Positions 16,963 to 26,124 of a stretch of DNA of 64,000 nucleotides are shown here, in pieces; the stretch's first letter is position 1; every line of letters begins with the position of its first letter. The translations under genes and the position numbers were made by a program. The DNA is taken from the NCBI RefSeq assembly GCF_013285155.1, contig NZ_JABTEL010000004.1:124001-188000 (forward strand). The letters are read 5' to 3'. The notes beneath the pieces are model-generated. The model was given only the letters and a program-made list of their open reading frames with translations. It ran no database searches and had not been told where the DNA came from. The DNA comes from Winogradskyella undariae. GTDB lineage: Bacteria > Bacteroidota > Bacteroidia > Flavobacteriales > Flavobacteriaceae.

Positions 16963-18051
16963 ATGAAACAAATAACGCTATTCGCATTCATTTTTTGTAG
17001 TCTTATTTCAACAAGTCAAAACTTAGTTTTAAATCCGAGTTTTGAAGACTTCTTTGACTGCCCATTGGCAATAGGTTTTTTTGATAGAAATGTAAAAAAT
17101 TGGACAATTCCTAGCACTGGAACAACGGACTACTTCAACAACTGCAGTGAAGCTATAGGATTTCAAAATTTTAATGGTTATCAAGAGGCGAGAACAGGAA
17201 AAGGTTATGCTGGAATCTATACTTATTTCAAAAAAGATTATAGAGAATACATTCAGGGCTCATTAACATCTAAATTAGAAAGAGGAAAGAAATATCAAGT
17301 TAAGTTTTATATCAGTTTAGCAGAGAATTCAAGATATGCACTAAAGGAATTTGGTATTATGTTTACTTCCACGAAAGCGAACTTTAAAGCCAACATAAAT
17401 ATTTATGCAAAACATATTGCTAAGCGTCATCCAAGATTAACGTTACGTTCTACCTTTAATAAAGAATTCTATGATAATGATAAAGAATGGGTAGAGGTTT
17501 CATTTACCTATACGGCTCAAGGCTTTGAAAACTATTTTGCTATTGGGAATTTTAATAATAATTCCGACACTAAAAAAAGTAAAGCAAGACAAACGGATTA
17601 CGAATCGTTTTCTTATTACTACATCGATGATATTTCTATAGAGCCATTAGAAAAAGAAATACTAACGGAAACAACAGAAACTGTTGAACAACCAAACCTT
17701 AAAGTCAACGAAGTTTACACCTTTAAAAATGTGCTATTCGAATTTGATAAAGCTGAATTATTAACGGTTTCAAAAGAAGAATTAAATCAACTTTATAAAC
17801 ATTTAAAAGCTCATCCTAAATTAAAAGTTGAAATCTATGGTCATACCGATAATGTTGGATTAGAAACCAGAAACCAAGAATTATCCGAACAACGTGCAAA
17901 AGCTGCTGAAGGTTATTTAATTTTACAAGGTCTAAGTGTAACTAAAATTAAATCCTTTGGTTTTGGAAGTACCCAAGCTATTTCAAGCAATGAAACGGAA
18001 GAAGGTAGGCTACAAAACAGACGTGTTACTTTTAAGTTAATTCAAAGCTAA
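16963..18051 (+). CDS. OmpA-family outer-membrane protein
   Basis: A 362-residue exported protein. A signal peptide (about 1-20, ending STSQN) precedes a beta-rich N-terminal domain (about 21-225) starting LVLNPSFEDFFDCP, resembling carbohydrate-binding or jelly-roll modules of Bacteroidota surface proteins. The C-terminal OmpA domain (about 245-362) binds peptidoglycan and carries the motif GHTDNVG, then LSEQRAKA and NRRVTF. It probably links the outer membrane to the wall. Substrates for the N-terminal domain are unknown. Confidence 0.88.
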   Translation: MKQITLFAFIFCSLISTSQNLVLNPSFEDFFDCPLAIGFFDRNVKNWTIPSTGTTDYFNNCSEAIGFQNFNGYQEARTGKGYAGIYTYFKKDYREYIQGSLTSKLERGKKYQVKFYISLAENSRYALKEFGIMFTSTKANFKANINIYAKHIAKRHPRLTLRSTFNKEFYDNDKEWVEVSFTYTAQGFENYFAIGNFNNNSDTKKSKARQTDYESFSYYYIDDISIEPLEKEILTETTETVEQPNLKVNEVYTFKNVLFEFDKAELLTVSKEELNQLYKHLKAHPKLKVEIYGHTDNVGLETRNQELSEQRAKAAEGYLILQGLSVTKIKSFGFGSTQAISSNETEEGRLQNRRVTFKLIQS

Positions 18052-18095
18052 AAAAATATCAAAGCTTTATTCTACATTTGTATGACATAAATTTC

Positions 18096-18112
18096 AGATC
18101 TGATAGGTCTGG
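18096..18112 (+). repeat. Small hairpin in MFS gene leader
   Basis: CAGATC and GGTCTG pair (one G-U) around a five-base loop, 15 bases before the TTG start. It resembles short 'CTGATAGGTCTG' palindromes scattered in related genomes. It may affect translation of the MFS gene. Confidence 0.3.
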
Positions 18113-18127
18113 CAACTCTTAATTACA

Positions 18128-19405
18128 TTGGCAAAAAACGATCCATACGCAGCATTAAGGATTAGAGAATTTAATACCTTTTTGCTCTTACGCTTTTTAT
18201 TAATCTTTGGTTGGTCTATGCAATTTATTGTCATAGAATGGGAAGTTTATACTTTAACCAAAGACCCTCTCTATTTAGGATTAATAGGTTTAATGGAAAT
18301 TATACCTGCATTTACAATGGCGCTATTTGCTGGCCATATTGTAGACCAAAGTGAGAAACGAAATTTGCTAGCCTTATGCATTGCAGCATTTTCTTTAATT
18401 AGCTTAGGTTTATTTCTATTAACTTGGGAGCAAGCGGTAGGACATTGGGAAACAACAACCGTTTTATATTGCATCTATGCCTTAGTCTTTTTTGGTGGGT
18501 TTTTACGTTCGTTTTTTGGACCGACCATATTTTCTTTAATTGCACTTATTGTACCTAAAAAAGTATATCCTAATGCAGCTACTTGGAGCAGTAGCACTTG
18601 GAAAGCTGCAAGTGTTTTAGGTGCTCTTTTTGCAGGATTTTCTATAGATTGGATTGGTGTTGACTATACGTTATGTATTGTTTTTGTAATGGTGACCTTG
18701 TCTTTAATTATTACATTTCAAATTAAGAAAAAGCCTATTTTAAATCCAAATATTGGCGAATCAGTAAAGGAAAGTTTAAAAGTAGGATTGCGATTTGTAT
18801 ATAGTGATAAATCTATTTTAGGTGCTTTATCTTTAGATATGGTTGCCGTTTTATTTGGTGGAACGGTTGCTTTACTTTCTGTATTTTCTCAAGATATTTT
18901 ACATGTGGGCTCTAAAGGTTTTGGGGTTTTAAATGCCTCTATATCCATAGGAAGTATTCTTACCATGTTTATCACCACCTATTTACCTGTAACCAAAAAT
19001 GCAGGTAAGAAACTGTTGATTTCTATTTTTGGGTTTGGACTTTGTATTATAGCCTTTGGTATGTCTAAAATTTTCTGGGTAAGTATTGTTGCTTTATTTT
19101 TATCTGGCGTTGCAGACGGTGTATCTATGGTGATTAGACAAACCATTTTACAACTAAAAACACCCGATCATATGCGAGGGCGTGTAGCTTCGGTAAATTC
19201 TATGTTTGTAGGATCTTCTAACGAACTTGGGGCGTTTGAAAGCGGATTGGCAGCTAAAATAATGGGACCAGTAGTTGCTGTTATATTTGGTGGCACCATG
19301 ACTCTAATTACAGTAACCACCATTGGTATTAAAAATAAAACGTTACGAAATCTTGATTTAACTAAAGATATTGAAGCACATGAAAAAGAAGAAGAAATCG
19401 CTTAG
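18128..19405 (+). CDS. Major facilitator superfamily transporter
   Basis: A 425-residue membrane protein with about 11-12 hydrophobic helices and the MFS layout of an N-terminal domain, a cytoplasmic loop near 200-215 (KKKPILNPN) and a C-terminal domain. The loop GHIVDQSEKRN and the second-half MRGRVASVNSMF are typical of the MFS_3 (enterobactin-exporter-like) group. The substrate is unknown. The start is TTG at 18128 (MAKNDPYAALRIREFN); no in-frame ATG fits. A -7 box TACATTTG (18073-18080) precedes a small hairpin in the leader. The 3' end overlaps lpxH by four bases. Confidence 0.88.
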   Translation: MAKNDPYAALRIREFNTFLLLRFLLIFGWSMQFIVIEWEVYTLTKDPLYLGLIGLMEIIPAFTMALFAGHIVDQSEKRNLLALCIAAFSLISLGLFLLTWEQAVGHWETTTVLYCIYALVFFGGFLRSFFGPTIFSLIALIVPKKVYPNAATWSSSTWKAASVLGALFAGFSIDWIGVDYTLCIVFVMVTLSLIITFQIKKKPILNPNIGESVKESLKVGLRFVYSDKSILGALSLDMVAVLFGGTVALLSVFSQDILHVGSKGFGVLNASISIGSILTMFITTYLPVTKNAGKKLLISIFGFGLCIIAFGMSKIFWVSIVALFLSGVADGVSMVIRQTILQLKTPDHMRGRVASVNSMFVGSSNELGAFESGLAAKIMGPVVAVIFGGTMTLITVTTIGIKNKTLRNLDLTKDIEAHEKEEEIA

Positions 19406-20172
19406 TATTTCTTCAAATCAAAATTTTCACCATCAAAAACACCGTAAGTATAATATTGTATCCAATCGCCCAGGTTAACGTACTTAGACTTTTCATTCAA
19501 ATCAATTTCTAAAGGCAAGTGTCTATGCCCAAATACAAAATAGTCTCTATGTTTATCTTCTAATTTACGTTTACAATAAACGGCTAACCATTCATTTTCT
19601 TCACCTAAAAAAGTAGCATCATCATCACCAGAAATCATTTTATTTTTCACCGATAGATATTGCCCAATACGCAATCCAATATCTGGGTGCATCCATTTAA
19701 ATAACCATTTAAAAACAGGATTGGTAAACACTTTTTTCATGCGTTTGTAACCTTTATCATTTGGTCCTAAACCATCGCCATGACCAATAAAAACAGAAGT
19801 ATCATTAAACATGAATTCTTTAGGTTTATGATATACAGGAATACCGAGTTCTTCTTCAAAATAACCATGCATCCACAAGTCGTGATTCCCCACAAAATAG
19901 TGAATCGGAATTCCGGAATCACTAATTTCGGCAAGCTTACCAAGCGTTCTTGTAAATCCTTTTGGGACAACGGTTTTATACTCGAACCAAAAATCGAATA
20001 AATCACCTAACAGAAAAATGGCTGCCGCATCGTGTTTAATTTCATCTAACCAAGCCACAAATTTTTTCTCACGTGGTTTGGAAGCGTCACTAGTTGGTGC
20101 GCCTAAATGATTGTCAGATGCGAAGTAAATTTTCTTTCCTTCAGCTAAAGTAATATGAGTGGATTTATTCAT
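19402..20172 (-). CDS. lpxH: UDP-2,3-diacylglucosamine pyrophosphatase, LpxH-like
   Basis: A calcineurin-like phosphoesterase that hydrolyses UDP-2,3-diacylglucosamine to lipid X in lipid A synthesis. The metal-binding motifs are all present: ASDNHLG, GDLFDFW, VGNHDLW, IGHGDG and FGHRHLP. The start at 20172 (MNKSTHITLAEGKK, 256 residues) overlaps the queD stop by eight bases; the ATG eight codons upstream (20196) lies within queD and is less likely. The gene is probably translated from the queD transcript. Confidence 0.9.
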   Translation of the reverse strand: MNKSTHITLAEGKKIYFASDNHLGAPTSDASKPREKKFVAWLDEIKHDAAAIFLLGDLFDFWFEYKTVVPKGFTRTLGKLAEISDSGIPIHYFVGNHDLWMHGYFEEELGIPVYHKPKEFMFNDTSVFIGHGDGLGPNDKGYKRMKKVFTNPVFKWLFKWMHPDIGLRIGQYLSVKNKMISGDDDATFLGEENEWLAVYCKRKLEDKHRDYFVFGHRHLPLEIDLNEKSKYVNLGDWIQYYTYGVFDGENFDLKKY

Positions 20173-20617
20173 TATCTGATGCGTACCATTCTGCAAAAGA
20201 CGATGTAGTTTCTGAAAGCCTTAATGAATGTAATTTTATAGTTTTGGGTAAACGTTGTTTTATTTTTTCAGCAAAATCAATCACCATCATTTCACTTGTT
20301 GGCTGATAATCTACCAACAACACGTTATGATCTCTAATTTGTAATTCTCTAGCTAACTCAACATGTGGTGTATTTTTATTAAAAACAGTAGCATGGTCAA
20401 AAACATCTACAATTTCTTCCTTTACAATTTTCTTTAAATCCCCAAAATCAATCACCATTCCGTATTTTACGTTTGTGGTATTAGAAATTGGCGTTCCTAT
20501 TACGGTTACATAAAGTTGGTAACTATGGCCATGTACATTTTTACACTTCCCGTCGTAACCATATAATGCGTGACCTGCTTCAAAAGAAAACTGTTTTGTA
20601 ATGCGTATTTTACTCAT
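20165..20617 (-). CDS. queD: 6-carboxytetrahydropterin synthase / 6-pyruvoyl-tetrahydropterin synthase family
   Basis: A 150-residue T-fold enzyme. Zinc ligands and catalytic residues are visible in FEAGHALYGYDGKCKNVHGHS (His, Cys, His-x-His) and in FDHATVFN; the substrate Glu is in PTSEMMVIDF-type sequence. By motif it is most likely QueD, making 6-carboxytetrahydropterin for queuosine, though pterin synthase activity cannot be excluded. A -7 box TATCTTTG (20644-20637, minus strand) lies 20 bases upstream of the ATG. It leads a queD-lpxH operon. Confidence 0.88.
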   Translation of the reverse strand: MSKIRITKQFSFEAGHALYGYDGKCKNVHGHSYQLYVTVIGTPISNTTNVKYGMVIDFGDLKKIVKEEIVDVFDHATVFNKNTPHVELARELQIRDHNVLLVDYQPTSEMMVIDFAEKIKQRLPKTIKLHSLRLSETTSSFAEWYASDNE

Positions 20618-20743
20618 GCTATTTTTAATTAGGATGCAAAGATATTATAAATGTAAAAGGAATGGCTTTTTAGATTACATTTGCTCACTTTTTTTAATTT
20701 TATTAAGATAATATGAAAAGATTAAATTCTTACAAAAGTCACG

Positions 20744-21373
20744 TTGAGTAGTCTTTTTGAAGCTATTCCGTTTGTTGAAAACCCGCTTTATGAGCGTATT
20801 ATTTCAGACATTTCATCACAAAAATATAGTATTGTTGATGATTTCTTTTCAGAAGATGAAGTTATTGCCTTAAGACACTCGTTGCTTTTAAAGTATGAAG
20901 AAGATGCGTTTAAAAAAGCAGCTATTGGAAATAAAACCCATAAATTCATAAAAAAAGCAGTCCGTGGTGATATTATTCTTTGGATAAATGAGAATATTAT
21001 TAATACGGCAGAGAAATTATTCTTCAATAAAATTAACGATTTAAAAGATTACCTAAACCGTACTTGTTTTTTAGGAATAAATCAGAAGGAATTTCATTAC
21101 GCTATTTACCCAAAAGACACCTACTACAAACGTCATTTAGATACGTTTCAGAATGATGATAGGCGTAAATTATCTTTCGTATGTTATTTAAATAGTGAAG
21201 ACTGGAAACCTGAAAACGGTGGTGAATTGGTACTTTATTTAGATGGAGAGAATAAAGTAATCTACCCTTTTCCTGGTAAAGTTGTCATTTTTGAAAGTCA
21301 GGAATTAGAGCACGAAGTAAAACCCGTAAATACACAAAGATTGAGTATTACAGGTTGGTTAAAAACACGGTAA
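20744..21373 (+). CDS. 2-oxoglutarate/Fe(II)-dependent oxygenase
   Basis: A 209-residue oxygenase of the prolyl-4-hydroxylase-like group. The iron ligands are His-x-Asp in YKRHLDTF and a distal His in ELEHEVKP; the 2-oxoglutarate Arg is in TQRLSITGW. The product or peptide substrate is unknown. The only plausible start is TTG at 20744 (MSSLFEAIPFVEN): an upstream ATG at 20713 is out of frame and stops after 12 codons. The bases GTCACGTTGAG around this start match one end of the REP-like repeat. Confidence 0.85.
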   Translation: MSSLFEAIPFVENPLYERIISDISSQKYSIVDDFFSEDEVIALRHSLLLKYEEDAFKKAAIGNKTHKFIKKAVRGDIILWINENIINTAEKLFFNKINDLKDYLNRTCFLGINQKEFHYAIYPKDTYYKRHLDTFQNDDRRKLSFVCYLNSEDWKPENGGELVLYLDGENKVIYPFPGKVVIFESQELEHEVKPVNTQRLSITGWLKTR

Positions 21374-21380
21374 ATTTGTA

Positions 21381-21479
21381 TTAGCGTTTTTTGTATTTGT
21401 TGTAGAAATATATAATTACAAGTGCTAATCCTAATATAAGGAATAGGCCATTTCCACCTAAAAAACTAAGTACATCCAT
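21381..21479 (-). CDS. Small membrane protein, 32 residues
   Basis: A short frame (ATG 21479, TAA 21381) encodes MDVLSFLGGNGLFLILGLAL, then VIIYFYNKYKKR. It is one hydrophobic helix with a short, strongly positive C-terminus, so N-out/C-in topology is expected. It begins one base after the stop codon of the next small gene upstream, so the two are likely co-translated. I know no family. Its position at the end of the acetyltransferase-MATE operon suggests a linked small membrane function. Confidence 0.6.
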   Translation of the reverse strand: MDVLSFLGGNGLFLILGLALVIIYFYNKYKKR

Positions 21480-21480
21480 T

Positions 21481-21657
21481 TTATTCTTCTTTATATCTGT
21501 TTTTATTATATCTATAAATGATATAGGCAATAGCTACCAACACTAGAAAAGGCACCAAATTACCTATTAGAATACCGATACTATAATAATCATCGGGTGC
21601 TTCTTTTAGCTTTTCGTCTATGTTTAGATCTTGAAATAATGCAATTAATAGATTCAT
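21481..21657 (-). CDS. Small membrane protein, 58 residues
   Basis: A frame from ATG (21657) to TAA (21481) encodes a protein starting MNLLIALFQDLNIDEKLKEA. It has one hydrophobic helix (GILIGNLVPFLVLVAIAYII) and a basic tail YRYNKNRYKEE. The acidic segment before the helix and basic tail after it predict a single span with the C-terminus inside. It lies 27 bases downstream of the MATE stop codon and one base before the next small gene. It resembles the second small protein in plan (helix plus Tyr/Lys/Arg tail). No family recognised. Confidence 0.65.
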   Translation of the reverse strand: MNLLIALFQDLNIDEKLKEAPDDYYSIGILIGNLVPFLVLVAIAYIIYRYNKNRYKEE

Positions 21658-21684
21658 TTAAAGTGATTCATTTATAAATCAAAT

Positions 21685-23019
21685 TTAAGCGTTTTCAGCA
21701 AGTGATTTAAATGTTTTACGGAATTTTATTATCAATGGTAAACCACGCGCTATCATCCAAAATGTAAAAGCAATAAAAATGCCGTAAAGTTTGTAATCTA
21801 AACTATCAGTCCAAAATATAATAGGTACAAAAACAACCAATGTAGAAAATAGTAAAACGTTTCTAAGATATTTCATTCTACCTAAGCCTTTAAAAACTCC
21901 ATCGAAAATAAAAGCCAATGCACACAAGGGTTGCATCGCTAAAATGATCCAAAAAACATTATAAAACTGGTTGAGTACGTCTTCATCATTACTGAAAATA
22001 CGCCCTATTGGGTAATAGAAAATCGCACCTATTACACTAATTATCAAACCGACTAGAATACCGTATTTAATAAGTTTATTACTCAACTCAATTAAATTCT
22101 TATAATCTTTAGCACCATACAATTTACCAGATAAAATATTACCTGCACTAGCATAACCATCGATAAGAAAGGCGCCTAAAAACCATAAATTAATCCCAAT
22201 AGTGTAAGCTGCAATGTAGTTTTCTCCATATTTAGTAGCAAAACTCGTTGCTAGATATAAAGCTAAGTTTAGAGCTAATGTTCTAATAAATAAATGCGCT
22301 ATCATTACAACAAAGCGCTTCATTTCAACATTAAAAGGCAGTTTTATTAATAAAGGAATATCTGTTTTTTTAAGGAGATAAAATGCAGAAAGTAATGCCA
22401 TAATAACTTGAGCTAATACACTTGCATAAGCCGCACCTTTTATATGCATTGCAGGAATAAAGCCTTCAATACCATAAACAAAAGTAAAATCTAAAACAAT
22501 GTTTGAAGCCGCTCCGACTATCGCAATAAGCATGGGATAATAGGTGTTTTGCAACCCTCTAAAAGTTCCAAAAACAGCGATAGTAAATAGCGTAAACGGA
22601 AAACCAAAAACACGGATTTGATAATACTCTACACTATAATTTAAGATCTCTCCAGAAGCATTGTAAAGTTTAAAAATCTGTGCAGCAAAAGGATAAGTAA
22701 CACCAATAATAACCAAGCTTAACGCGGTAATTATAAAAATGGCTTGAGCCGGTAAATTCTTTACAGCATCTAAACGATCTGCACCAACATATTGAGACAC
22801 TATAGAAGAAATAGCACTTCGGGTTTGACCTAAAACCCAAATAAGCATCGAAAAAAACGTCCCAACAATACCAACAGCTGCCAAGGATGTTGTGGCTTCA
22901 TAATCCATATTACCTATAATAGCGGCATCGGTTAAAGACAGAATAGGCTCGGACACTCCAGATATTAATGCTGGAATAGCGAGTTTATTTATTTGTTTTA
23001 AAGTTATTTGTGTGCTCAC
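21685..23019 (-). CDS. MATE-family efflux transporter
   Basis: A 444-residue multidrug and toxin extrusion transporter with about 12 hydrophobic helices in two similar halves. The early helices read LAIPALISGVSEPILSLTDA and a loop has the pattern SQYVGADR. It exports cationic or aromatic compounds by Na+ or H+ antiport (family). I place the start at GTG 23019 (MSTQITLKQINKLAIP): it overlaps the upstream acetyltransferase stop as GTGA, a typical coupled arrangement. The alternative ATG at 23037 would add six residues within that gene. Confidence 0.88.
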   Translation of the reverse strand: MSTQITLKQINKLAIPALISGVSEPILSLTDAAIIGNMDYEATTSLAAVGIVGTFFSMLIWVLGQTRSAISSIVSQYVGADRLDAVKNLPAQAIFIITALSLVIIGVTYPFAAQIFKLYNASGEILNYSVEYYQIRVFGFPFTLFTIAVFGTFRGLQNTYYPMLIAIVGAASNIVLDFTFVYGIEGFIPAMHIKGAAYASVLAQVIMALLSAFYLLKKTDIPLLIKLPFNVEMKRFVVMIAHLFIRTLALNLALYLATSFATKYGENYIAAYTIGINLWFLGAFLIDGYASAGNILSGKLYGAKDYKNLIELSNKLIKYGILVGLIISVIGAIFYYPIGRIFSNDEDVLNQFYNVFWIILAMQPLCALAFIFDGVFKGLGRMKYLRNVLLFSTLVVFVPIIFWTDSLDYKLYGIFIAFTFWMIARGLPLIIKFRKTFKSLAENA

Positions 23020-23525
23020 AGAACTAATTCGTAACAATGAAAAGGAAATTTACTTTGCTTTGGAAAATAAATATCCTCTAATTTTTTATATCCGCGAAGT
23101 TCGTAAAACTTTTGGTTTCTTTTGTTTTGAGAGAAGGTATCTAACCGAATTGAAGTATAATTATTTTTTAGAGCAAATTGCTCTGCGAAATCCATTAGTT
23201 TTTGTGCATAACCTAATCCTTGATATTTTGGATGAATAGCTAGGCGATGAATATAAAGGCTGTTAACATTATTAGTTAACCATTTTACAGGAATGTATTC
23301 TACATCCATTTGCTTTGAAATTACAATACAACCAATAATATTATCTTTAATTTTTAAAACATAAAGCTCCTCTCTCTCAACATCTTTAGCAAAAGCAGTC
23401 GTATTTGGATAATGTTCATTCCATTGATAAATACCTTTAGATATCATTGTTTCAGCACAGGCTTTGGTAATAACCAAGAGTGATTGAACATCATCTATTA
23501 TTGCTTTTTCAATTTTATAGCTCAT
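23016..23525 (-). CDS. GNAT-family N-acetyltransferase
   Basis: A 169-residue GCN5-related acetyltransferase. The acetyl-CoA-binding motif A is seen as RLAIHPKYQGLGYAQKLMDF (Q/R-x-x-G-x-G/A pattern), followed by FYELRGYKKLE. The acceptor is unknown; the family acetylates amines, antibiotics or protein N-termini. It is the first gene of a run with the MATE transporter (GTGA overlap) and the two small membrane proteins. Confidence 0.88.
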   Translation of the reverse strand: MSYKIEKAIIDDVQSLLVITKACAETMISKGIYQWNEHYPNTTAFAKDVEREELYVLKIKDNIIGCIVISKQMDVEYIPVKWLTNNVNSLYIHRLAIHPKYQGLGYAQKLMDFAEQFALKNNYTSIRLDTFSQNKRNQKFYELRGYKKLEDIYFPKQSKFPFHCYELVL

Positions 23526-23589
23526 TAATTTAACTTAGAATTTAGTTTTAAAAAGTGAACAAAAATAAGTATATATTTACAACTGTAAT

Positions 23590-23663
23590 GGGGATGTAAC
23601 TCAGTTGGCTAGAGTGCTTGACTGGCAGTCAAGAGGTCCTGGGTTCGAATCCCATCTTCTCCA
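23590..23663 (+). tRNA. tRNA-Ala (anticodon GGC)
   Basis: Cloverleaf of 74 bases: acceptor GGGGATG/CTTCTCC with discriminator A, D-stem ACTC/GAGT, anticodon stem CTTGA/TCAAG with loop CTGGCAG (anticodon GGC, reading GCC/GCU), and T-loop TTCGAAT. A G3-U70 wobble pair, the alanine identity mark, is present. Two pairs are broken: U6-U67 in the acceptor stem and C49-U65 in the T-stem. CCA is not encoded. A terminator follows at once. Confidence 0.92.
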
Positions 23664-23665
23664 CT

Positions 23666-23693
23666 AAAGCATACTTATTACTATGCTTTTTTT
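23666..23693 (+). terminator. Terminator after tRNA-Ala
   Basis: Arms AAGCATA and TATGCTT pair with an eight-base loop and are followed by a run of T, three bases past the tRNA 3' end. Confidence 0.75.
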
Positions 23694-23755
23694 CTTAATA
23701 AAAAAACTTTATTAACATTTTTTACGTAAGTTAGCAACCGTTTAATGCCCCTAAC

Positions 23756-26113
23756 ATGAAGCCTACCTTACTAATTATCTACTTTTTAGCATGCTCTTTG
23801 TATGCTCAAAAACCTGCTTTTAATCCAGAACAATCTTTTGGCAAATTATTCGAATACTCAGAATACACAAATACCGAAAACGCTAAATATTCTATTGAAG
23901 ATATTATACAAAACTCTGATTTAAAATATTCTGATTTAGAATCAGAGAATCATGATCTTGGTTTTACAACCAATAACTACTGGGTTAGATTTCGATTAAA
24001 AAACACCCTAAACACCGATAAAACTTATTATTTAGTAACTGCCAGGCCTATAACAGATATTGTTGACTTATACAGTATTGAACCCGAAATTAAAGTTTAT
24101 AAAAACGGAGATCAAATCTCCTTTAATCAAAAAGAGGTTAATCACAGAGAAAATGTTTTTAAAATAAAATTAAAAGCAAAAAGCGAACAACTCTTTTATA
24201 TTAATCTATCTAGTGATGGTGAAACCTTAAATCTGCCACTTAATTTATACGATGAAGGCTCTTTTATAAATAAAAATTACACACAACAATTATTTTTAGG
24301 TCTGTTTTATGGCGTTTTATTATTAACGAGTTTAATCTATTTGTTTTTTTACACCAGCTTAAGTAATAAAACATTTCTATATTATTCCTTGTATGCTTTT
24401 TCGATTGCCTTAATGCAAATGTCTTTAGACGGCTTTATATATCAATACATTTTACCTAATGGGGGTTATTTAAATAGCCGAGTTGTTTTAATTACTGCAC
24501 TATTTTCCAATCTGTTTTTACTAAAATATTGTGAGTATTATTTAAAAGTAAATACAAATTTAAAACACTTTAAAATTGGCTATAATATTATTTACGGTGT
24601 TATATGTACTTTGTTAATAATGTTATTTATCAATTCTAAAACATTAGAAATAGCTTACCCATTAAGCAATTTAAACGGCTTATTAAGTCTTATATTAATT
24701 GTAACTACTGTTTTTAAAATGCGATTTAAACGTGTTTATGTAGATCCTTTCTTTTCTTTAGGAATTTTATTTTTAGTTATTGGTTTAACAGGTTTTGTAA
24801 TGAATAACTTAGGACTAATTCCTACAAATTTCTACACTCAAAACAGTTCTAAATTCGGGACAGGAATAGAAGTTGTTTTTCTTTCACTTTCTATGACAAA
24901 CCTAATAAGAAAACTAAGATTAGAGAATGAACATTCGCAAGAACTAGCATTAAAAAAATCTGAAGAAATTAGTGAGATTAAGAGTTACTTTATGTCTAAT
25001 ATAAGTCATGAACTACGCACACCGATTAATGCCATAATGGGAATGGTAGATATAGAATTAGCAAATGCAGATAACGATTTAGAAAGTAGAAAAAAATATC
25101 AAATAATTAAAAATGCTTCCATAAGCTTATTAAGTAACGTGAATGATGTTTTAGATTTTGAAAAAATTGAAAAGAAAGAACTAAAACTAAGAAAGGAAGA
25201 GTTTAATCCTTCAATTGTATTAAATCAAATTAGTAATAATTGGAAAACAGAAGCGAATAAAAAAGGACTTAAATATACCTTTGAAATGGATTCTGAAATC
25301 CCAACAAAAGTTGTAGGCGACTCTGACAGATTCGTTCAAATTATAAATAATGTATTAGCCAATGCTGTTAAATTCACAAAAAGTGGTCAAGTAATTCTAA
25401 AACTAAAATGCTTACCACAGCCTAATGATATATCTAGTTTCTGCTTTCAAATATCAGATTCTGGAGTTGGCATGAGTGATATTAGCAAAGACAATGTATT
25501 TGTTAGTTTTAATCAAATGCAACTCAACCACAAAAGGCAATTTGGAGGTATGGGACTTGGCTTAACCATTGCTAAACATTTAATTGAACTCTATAATGGC
25601 TCCATTAAAATTGAAAGCAAAATTGATAAAGGAACAGATGTTTTTATTAAAATACCGCTTAAGAAATTAAAAAATGAAAGCGCACCGATTGATAATAAAA
25701 GTACTGTAATATTCGAAAAACCGTTACATATTTTAGTTGTTGAAGACAATAAACTAAATCAATTAGTGATGCGTAAACTACTAGGCAGCTTTACGAGTGT
25801 TAGTTTCTCTGTGGTAGAAAATGGTAGAGAAGCTTTAAAGGCACTAAAAAATGATGTCTATGACTTAATCTTAATGGATCTACAAATGCCTGTAATGGAT
25901 GGCTACGAGGCCACTAGGTTTATTAGAAGTGGAGAACTAGGTTCTTCAATTGTAAACATTCCTATAATAGCCGTAACTGCCGATGCTATGGAAGAAACAA
26001 GACAACGTGTTTTAGATATCGGCATGAATGATTACATGACTAAACCTGTTAAAAGAGATTTACTTTTCGAAAAAATAAAATATTGTTTTGACAACAACTT
26101 AAGCGTCGCATAA
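23756..26113 (+). CDS. Hybrid sensor histidine kinase with 7TMR-DISM input and receiver domain
   Basis: A 785-residue protein. A signal peptide (ending LYAQKP) is followed by a periplasmic 7TMR-DISM-type sensor domain (about 20-175), seven hydrophobic helices (about 180-385) and a coiled linker. Next come HisKA with phosphorylation His about 416 in ISHELRTP, HATPase_c (N-box NNVLANAVKF, G-box GGMGLGLTI) and a C-terminal receiver with phospho-acceptor Asp about 708 in LMDLQMP and Lys in MTKPVK. No output domain or partner regulator lies beside it. The signal is unknown; DISM domains often sense carbohydrates or other small ligands (family). Confidence 0.92.
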   Translation: MKPTLLIIYFLACSLYAQKPAFNPEQSFGKLFEYSEYTNTENAKYSIEDIIQNSDLKYSDLESENHDLGFTTNNYWVRFRLKNTLNTDKTYYLVTARPITDIVDLYSIEPEIKVYKNGDQISFNQKEVNHRENVFKIKLKAKSEQLFYINLSSDGETLNLPLNLYDEGSFINKNYTQQLFLGLFYGVLLLTSLIYLFFYTSLSNKTFLYYSLYAFSIALMQMSLDGFIYQYILPNGGYLNSRVVLITALFSNLFLLKYCEYYLKVNTNLKHFKIGYNIIYGVICTLLIMLFINSKTLEIAYPLSNLNGLLSLILIVTTVFKMRFKRVYVDPFFSLGILFLVIGLTGFVMNNLGLIPTNFYTQNSSKFGTGIEVVFLSLSMTNLIRKLRLENEHSQELALKKSEEISEIKSYFMSNISHELRTPINAIMGMVDIELANADNDLESRKKYQIIKNASISLLSNVNDVLDFEKIEKKELKLRKEEFNPSIVLNQISNNWKTEANKKGLKYTFEMDSEIPTKVVGDSDRFVQIINNVLANAVKFTKSGQVILKLKCLPQPNDISSFCFQISDSGVGMSDISKDNVFVSFNQMQLNHKRQFGGMGLGLTIAKHLIELYNGSIKIESKIDKGTDVFIKIPLKKLKNESAPIDNKSTVIFEKPLHILVVEDNKLNQLVMRKLLGSFTSVSFSVVENGREALKALKNDVYDLILMDLQMPVMDGYEATRFIRSGELGSSIVNIPIIAVTADAMEETRQRVLDIGMNDYMTKPVKRDLLFEKIKYCFDNNLSVA

Positions 26114-26124
26114 TTCTCCTCAAT

